A stretch of 64,000 nucleotides of DNA, from the NCBI GenBank assembly GCA_944989445.1, contig CALYLW010000058.1, positions 1 to 64,000 of the forward strand, in the 5' to 3' direction. How positions within the stretch are numbered: the first letter of the stretch is position 1; each line of letters opens with the position of its first letter. The translations under genes were made by a program, and so were the position numbers. This document shows, one piece after another, positions 58,348 through 64,000 of the stretch. This stretch comes from Ampullaceana balthica (Eukaryota; Mollusca; Gastropoda; Lymnaeidae). The notes beneath the pieces were generated by a model, which saw only the letters and a program-made list of their open reading frames with translations, had not been told where the DNA came from and did not search any database.

Positions 58348-61300
58348 TCAAGTGGTTGATTTTGGATTTGGATTTAAAATAACATCTGGTGATTTTTGAA
58401 ATTTTGGACTTGCAGAAATATTGATTTCACTTTCTGAATAGCTTGATAATACTAAGTCATGTCTTGGATTAACATTTGCATATCGAATATGTCCTCTAGC
58501 TGATGGTGTTTCATTCTCATAATGATCTTTCAAATCTGACACGTCATCTTCACTCATCTCAAAAACTTGTTTTTTAGATGAATTCATGGAGACTTTAAAT
58601 TTGACCTCTTGATCATACAGGCCTTGGTGAGCTTGAATTAAAAAATGATTAGGTGAAAGATGTGGGAGTCTCAGTGCCTCACTTTCAAAACTCTCCTGTG
58701 ACATGGAAGAGAGGCTTCCAACTCTAGACAACTCACCAGTGGATGACCGACTACTGACCCGTGATACCTCACCAGTTAAGGACAGAGAAATTTTCGGTAA
58801 ACTTTTAAAATGATCAACTGGCTTGTTTGAATAAGTGATTTCACTGGCAGATTTTTTCACTGAGTTGATGTGGTCTTGCACGTCTGCATGGACTAGGAAA
58901 GGACTAGGACAAGAGTCAGAGGAATCATGAACACTGTCAAACAAATATGCTTCGCTGCTGGAGCGAGGTGAAAAGTCTGCAGCATTATTTGATGACTTGT
59001 CCTTTTCAAGATTGTGTAAGAATTTTTCTGTTGACTTGACTTGTTTACTGGCAACAATTGTGTCTTCTTCATCTGAATCGCTATCAATTTCTTCACCAGG
59101 CTTAGTGTCTTTAATGGCTTTCCAGGTTTCTGCTTGTATTGTCTCAACATCACCCTCTTCTGCAAGATAAATCATTATTATTCTAATTCAATTTTAGGTC
59201 AGTAACCTTTCTACTACATGTATATTATTGTATATAGTATTATTTGTAATAACAAAAATATTATTGGGGTGGGGAATTTCAAGTATCTCAAATTATGTTA
59301 AAATTTTTCTTTATTGGAAAAAGAGGAGTGTTTAAATTCTGAATCTAAAAATAAATGAATTCAAGGTAACAAAATAACTTAATATATTACATGTATCAGA
59401 ATTTAGTATAAATATTTGATATTGAAGATCGGTTTTAAAGAAGGCACATTTATCAGTATTGCTCACACAATTGTTTTAACTCTTTGATAGGTCTGTTATC
59501 AAATCTTTACCTTCAAGAAACTTTTCATCATCTTCTCTGAGTGCTAAAAGTTTACTGCTCAGTGGAAAGTGAGCCTCGGACAGAAGTTTTTGCAACTGCT
59601 CTTCACTAAGAAGTGGCGGATTCTCCATAAGATACTGGCGTGAGGACAACTGGGACCTGACAAAAAGACACAATAAAAAAATTCACAGACTGATAAACAC
59701 ATTTTTTTTAAAGCACACCTGTATGAATCTGCAGGAGTTATTTTAAGCCATCCAATCCAAAATATAAAAAGTAACCAAAGAAGAAGAAAGAAACTTTAAT
59801 AAGTCTGTGTGTACCAGTAAGTAGAAATAGTGGGTTTATACCAAGAAACATCATTTATCAATATTTGATTACCTGGGTGTTGAGTCTGGTGTTTCCAGAT
59901 AAGAAGTTCTGGACAAGTTTCTAACACATTCATCTAGAAGCTTCTCCAACTGCTCATCCGTAAGGTGTTTTTCCTCCTCATCCTTGGATTGATGAATGGT
60001 AAGAATTTTTATTATTAAAATTATTGTCTGAAATTCATTGAAGTGTATTAAAAATTTTTTTTAAATTTCATCAAAAATAAAAAAATTACATTTCTCTAAT
60101 ATACCAAAGTTTTTATTTATATTTGCCAATATATTTTATTACATTTTTAAATTTAAACAAGGCCCAATATTAAATACTACATTTAAAAAAACAAGTAGTA
60201 TTTATAATAGCAGGAAATAAATAAAAAGTCAAGCCATTGTGATGTGATTTCAAAGTACAATGTATCACAAATAGTGGTAAAACATGCACTCGAAGCAAAT
60301 ATGTTATTATGCTGAAATTTAACGACAAATCTTACACCATTGAAAAATTCATGAAAAATAATCTGCAATAAAATTTCTACCTCCATCTCTTGGGGGATTT
60401 TAAACTTTTCAAGTTCTTTTTCAATGGTCTGTAACCTGACACTGAGTTCTCTCTCTTCTTTTGTCTCAAAGAGAGTACGTTCCCCTGGCTCCTCTACTGC
60501 TGAAGTTTTGACCCCAACTCGAGTGAAAAGTGGCTAGTGACAGGTGACAACAAAAATATTTTGCTCATGACAGGTGAGAAAAAAAATTAACCAAAGAAAT
60601 CTGAAACTAAAACATATATTTCTATTAATACAGGTGAGAACTAAAATATGTTGCTAGTCACTTGTGTAAACAAATAAATTGTGCAACAGGTGAGAAGAAA
60701 ACCATGTAACCATTGATGTGAGATTATAAAAGCATGTAACTAGTGATTTATGAGCTAAAAAAACAGACACAAAGACATAAAATAAAAAAACTAAATCAAG
60801 AACAAAATGGAGCTTGATTGTCTGTATATTATTAAATCCTTTATATTAACTCGTGGCTTCTGCTTGATTGCTTGCAGAAAAAAACTTTGGATCAATTTTT
60901 TAACCCACTTCCTGTATGCTAGCGAGCTGAAATTTTGCAGGCAGACTAATGCCGATAATAAAAATAATCCATCAAAATTTCAGATCAATAGAATGTACTG
61001 TAATTAAATTAATGAATTTTTAGATTATCACTATGTACATGTACATTTTTGTGCTAGAGTGTCGCGGTACGTATTATATTGAACAACCTTTTTAATATTT
61101 TCCTGTTGCACGGCGCAGTGCATATTATATCGGCCCTACTTTTTAAAAAAAATATTCCCGATCTGTAAATGTTTATGCTAGTCTGTCTCGCGGTGCACAT
61201 TATATTAAAAATGTTTTTATACCCCTTTTCCGGCGATCAAATCGAGCTGAAATTTAGCAGTTTTTTTTACTATAAATCCTTTATATATTTGAGATATAAC

Positions 61301-61787
61301 TAAAATTTTGGAATTTTGGATTGCCGTGCGATGCATATTATAATGAAAATTCTTTTACTTATGTCTCGTATATAAAGGATTTATAGTAAAAAAATTGTTT
61401 TTTTATGGGGTTTTAAAAATCTTTGGATATCAATAATATCATAAACTGGGTGTGAAACAACAATGGAAAATGTTTAGTCTCTTTTAAATTTGATAGAAAA
61501 TGATTTTCTGACCCACAGAATTTATGAATTTTATAAACAAAATGTTTTCAAACTGATCCCAATCACTAATTTATAAAAAATATTTTTTTTTCTCAATGAA
61601 CTTATTTACATACATTAGATGTTGCATTGCTTTTCACAGTATTTACAATCATGGCATTGAATTCTTCTTCAGGCATGATTTGTTTCAGCTGTTCATTGAT
61701 GTTGGTCAAACTTATCCTTTCATTTGTGTCTGGGCAGAAACCTTCTCCTGGATGAACTGCAAGTTGATATGGTCCTGCTGTCACAGG
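58348..61787 (-). CDS. FSIP1: FSIP1-like protein, C-terminal five exons (5' part outside window)
   Basis: Exons in transcript order are 61,787-61,614; 60,533-60,381; 59,982-59,873; 59,656-59,511; 59,159-58,348. All join in phase, giving about 478 codons and a stop at 58,348. Human FSIP1 has the same sequence order: a GYELAV block (here GPYQLAVHPGEGF), a TKEQRDLHNRL coiled-coil segment (here TKEERELSVRLQTIEKELEK) and an EEQLKCLLDECI box (here DEQLEKLLDECV). A similar box recurs in the next exon (LLSEEQLQKLLSEA). In vertebrates FSIP1 is linked to the sperm-tail fibrous sheath and cilia; the role here is inferred from family only. The last exon (about 270 codons) is Ser/Asp/Glu-rich, low-complexity and not conserved. 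The 5' part lies beyond the window or in exons not recognised. Confidence 0.82.
60539..60700 (+). repeat. Dispersed acaggtga(g/c)aa motifs in FSIP1-like intron
   Basis: Four similar blocks, each with acaggtga, occur between 60,539 and 60,700. Spacing is irregular (about 30-60 bp), so this is a degenerate local repeat. It lies just outside the exon at 60,381-60,533. Confidence 0.55.
60832..61415 (+). mobile_element. Inverted-repeat element X in FSIP1-like intron
   Basis: It begins ttaaatcctttatattaac and ends tataaaggatttatag, matching the copies at 5,821 and 29,461. Interior shared blocks are cttcctgtatgctagcgagc, tgaaattttgcaggcag and tgcatattataatgaaa. A duplicated inner end (actataaatcctttatat) occurs at about 61,272. 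No ORF was seen. Confidence 0.75.
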
Positions 61788-61814
61788 CTAAAAAAGTTAA
61801 TAGTAACAGAAAAA

Positions 61815-62700
61815 CTAAAATTGTTCAAACAGCGGCTGCCAGGCTAGTTCATAAGGCCAAAAAAAAATACCCTATCACTCCACTACTTTATTGGCTGCCT
61901 GTACATGCATGCATTGATAACAAACTGTCCATTCTCTGCCACAACTTCTAACTGACTCACGCCCTATCTTACTGAACTTCTTTCTGTCTACTCAGCATCT
62001 CGTCAGCTATGCTCTTCTGCAGATACACATATTCTTTCTGTTCTTAAGAAACACACTAAAACTAAAAACATTTGGCGAAATGTCTTTCTCTCTTTGAGCC
62101 TCCCAAAAATGGAATTCTCTACCATTACACATTCGTAATATTCCTACTTTTGTAGCTCCCTTTGGGGATTTTTTTACACGGCAGCGTTGTTAACCTTGCG
62201 CGCAACCGTTTGGGGGGCTGCCCCTCACAGGGCAACACACAACAAGGCAAGCCCTGAAATGGAAACCCCAGGGAAAGCGGAAAAGAGGCTGTCCTAGAAA
62301 CACTTGGCACTGAAAATTGGAGGCAGACATCAAGAGAATTGGTCATGACTAGAAGATCCTAGAGACTCTGGCCAGGATAGGGATGCCTGGAGGTCTCTCG
62401 TTGGTGGCCTATGCCCTTGGAGGATTTGCAGACACCGATGATGATCAGTGGATGCCCCTCATTGACAAGAAGGCTAAACAACAACAACAATATTCCTACT
62501 ACTAAGGCCTTCAAGATTGTACTCAAACCACATCTAACTATACTTTCTGAATTAAAAAGTGTATCATCAGTGACATTATACGTTTTGTTTATTTGAAACA
62601 TGCTATTATTAATATATGTGTTACTATTAGTATGTAAAGCACAGTGAGCTCAGCTACTAGCTGGGGTACTCCAATTTATAAGTTCTTAAATTATTATTAG
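61815..62700 (+). mobile_element. LINE 3' fragment interrupted by a second retroelement
   Basis: Broken frames show AAARLVHKAKK, PLLYWLPVHACIDNKLSILC, SASRQLCSSADTH and, after the interruption, TTKAFKIVLKPHL. This is the C-terminal RT region of a CR1/L2-like LINE, followed by a 3' end with gtaaagcacagtgagctcag. The 340-bp insert at 62,149-62,488 splits it. The fragment lies just upstream of the first FSIP1-like exon seen, on the opposite strand. Confidence 0.65.
62149..62488 (+). mobile_element. RTE-like retroelement 3' fragment with (caa)n tail
   Basis: The insert is flanked by a 12-bp duplication, aatattcctact (62,137-62,148 and 62,489-62,500). It ends in a (caa)n tract. Translation near its end in shifting frames (ELVMTRRS, SLVGGLCP, DDDQWMPLIDKKA) resembles the extreme C-terminus of RTE-type LINEs. 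It is 5'-truncated. Confidence 0.7.
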
Positions 62701-62796
62701 AAAAAAATCTCTTTACACAATAACTAGAGACTAAATAAATGTGCGTGTTTCAACTAACACATGTTTAAAAAGTAGGAATAAAATGTTCTATAACTA

Positions 62797-64000
62797 CAGT
62801 AGAACCCAGTTATGTTGACAGCCTAGGGGTTTGCCAAAAAGCGTTGAGATAACCGATGCTCGAGATAAACGAAAACCAATATGGCAGCAAATTATTAACA
62901 TGTGCTTGAAATTTCTTTGTGTACATGATGTGCGTTAATAAATGATAGGAGTCTACCGATATGCATTTTTGCCGATACCATATTATCGATTTTTTTTGCC
63001 GATATAAGTGCTGATACCGACCGATATTACCAATATTTTTTTCCTGCCGATATGAGTATTTGTTAGGACAAAAACCAGTCGGCATATTTGATGACATCCT
63101 TCTTGAATTTATGACTATTAATTATTTATATTTTATATGTTAGGCTACTGGTTTAATTATGACAAACGTAAATTAAGAAACAAATCGTACAACTACATTT
63201 GAATTATAAGTGTGTGTTTATTACACAGGACGGACTAACTGTAACTTCAAATAGTCGGAATTAGCTTATTACCGGAAGTTAATTTTTTTGTTGTGTTACG
63301 GCAGAATACCAGAGCTGATAGGCGAGCGACCGTGACATCAAAGCGTTTTCTTAATATTTTGATGTCGTCATCAGACGGCGTGAGGCAAAAATTCGAAATA
63401 TCCTCTTGTTGGTTCTCAAAAAATTAGGAAAAATACAGACAGGTTTCTTAACAGTCCTTTTTTAATGGTTAACTGGTCCTCCAAAACAAACGTAAAATGA
63501 CGACATTTGAGAATATGCCCTTTTAATATTTTTAATACATAAAAATTTAAAAATTGATTATTAATTATTACGGTTTCCTGCTTTGTTCAAACAATAATTT
63601 TTTTTTAATATATTTTTTTAAATTGCTCTTTTGACAGAATCGCGGCAGACAGCTGAACACTAACTAGCGTCGGTACATCAAAGGCTCTTTGATGTCCATC
63701 GGACAACGTGCGGCCATAATTTGATCCATTCTCTTGATGGTAATACTTGACGAATAAGCGGAAGTAACACAGCGCTGAACGCAAGTGGGCTGTGATGTCA
63801 CCAGCAGACCTCGCAAGGTGGAAATTTGATGTGTTACGGCACATGTGTTGGTTATAAAAAAATCAATAACTAACATATTCAAAAGCTGGCGATTGGTCAT
63901 GGGGATCGGGATAACCAACGTTAAGTGGCAAATTGGCCCTCTTTTGTGCTCGAGATATTAGGGTTTGGCTACATATAAGAAGCGACATAGCCGATGAGAA
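62797..64000. mobile_element. pogo-like (TcMar) element, cut by window end
   Basis: The left end cagtagaacccagttatg follows a TA (62,795-62,796) and resembles pogo/Tigger termini. An inserted piece of the ccgatat-type MITE lies at about 62,946-63,140. The remaining sequence to 64,000 has no intact ORF. The right end is not in the window, so the extent is uncertain. Confidence 0.45.

Noticed and set aside
59476..59673. Met at 59,673 as start of a separate minus-strand protein
   Set aside because: The first codons lie in the intron before the acceptor at 59,656; the rest is an FSIP1-like exon.

Overview
The window is eukaryotic, AT-rich and repeat-dense. Its genes have short, conserved exons separated by AT-rich introns with GT/AG boundaries. 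The gene set, the tRNA-headed SINE, and the mix of non-LTR retrotransposons, Penelope-like elements and hAT/Harbinger-like MITEs suggest a gastropod mollusc, probably a freshwater snail. The species is inferred, not shown.

Four host genes can be read. (1) An inositol-1,4,5-trisphosphate 3-kinase (ITPK) lies on + at 11,924-17,049: eight exons, 355 codons, with calmodulin-binding-like, PxxxDxKxG and DFGK motifs. (2) ARMT1 (DUF89 damage-control phosphatase) lies on + at 37,540-42,049: six exons, 452 codons, all phases consistent. (3) Glia maturation factor (GMF, ADF-homology fold) lies on - at 43,818-47,884: five exons found, the first (ATG) exon not identified. (4) The C-terminal part of a fibrous-sheath-interacting-protein-1 (FSIP1)-like gene lies on - at 58,348-61,787; its 5' part lies beyond the window. 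ARMT1 and GMF are convergent. No operon-like arrangement or shared pathway is evident.

Most of the rest is mobile DNA. 1-4,060: an almost intact APE-type LINE (-) with one frameshift. 4,130-4,595: a Penelope-like (PLE) 3' fragment. 5,107-5,382: a SINE. 5,572-8,707: a 3.1-kb hAT element. 19,387-20,196: a small hAT element with a BED-finger ORF split by a second MITE. 20,872-27,489: a 6.6-kb minisatellite of 43-bp units with a 1,505-bp higher-order period. 27,755-29,113: a Harbinger-like element. 29,461-33,126: an inverted-repeat element interrupted by a second copy of the 3.1-kb hAT. 33,530-36,957: LINE and SINE pieces interrupted by a third hAT, which itself holds a MITE. 45,538-46,136 and 46,348-47,081: a LINE fragment and a hAT MITE inside a GMF intron. 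48,898-52,915: a PLE with inverted ends and a large insertion. 53,549-57,662: LINE copies, a Harbinger MITE and a TcMar element. 61,815-64,000: LINE fragments and a pogo-like element cut by the window end.

I found no convincing new multi-gene system. The most unusual structures are the higher-order minisatellite, the reciprocal nesting of two transposon families, the shared LINE/SINE 3' tail, the PLE ends with hammerhead-like cores and a 22-bp fold-back, and a perfect 60-bp palindrome upstream of the ITPK gene.
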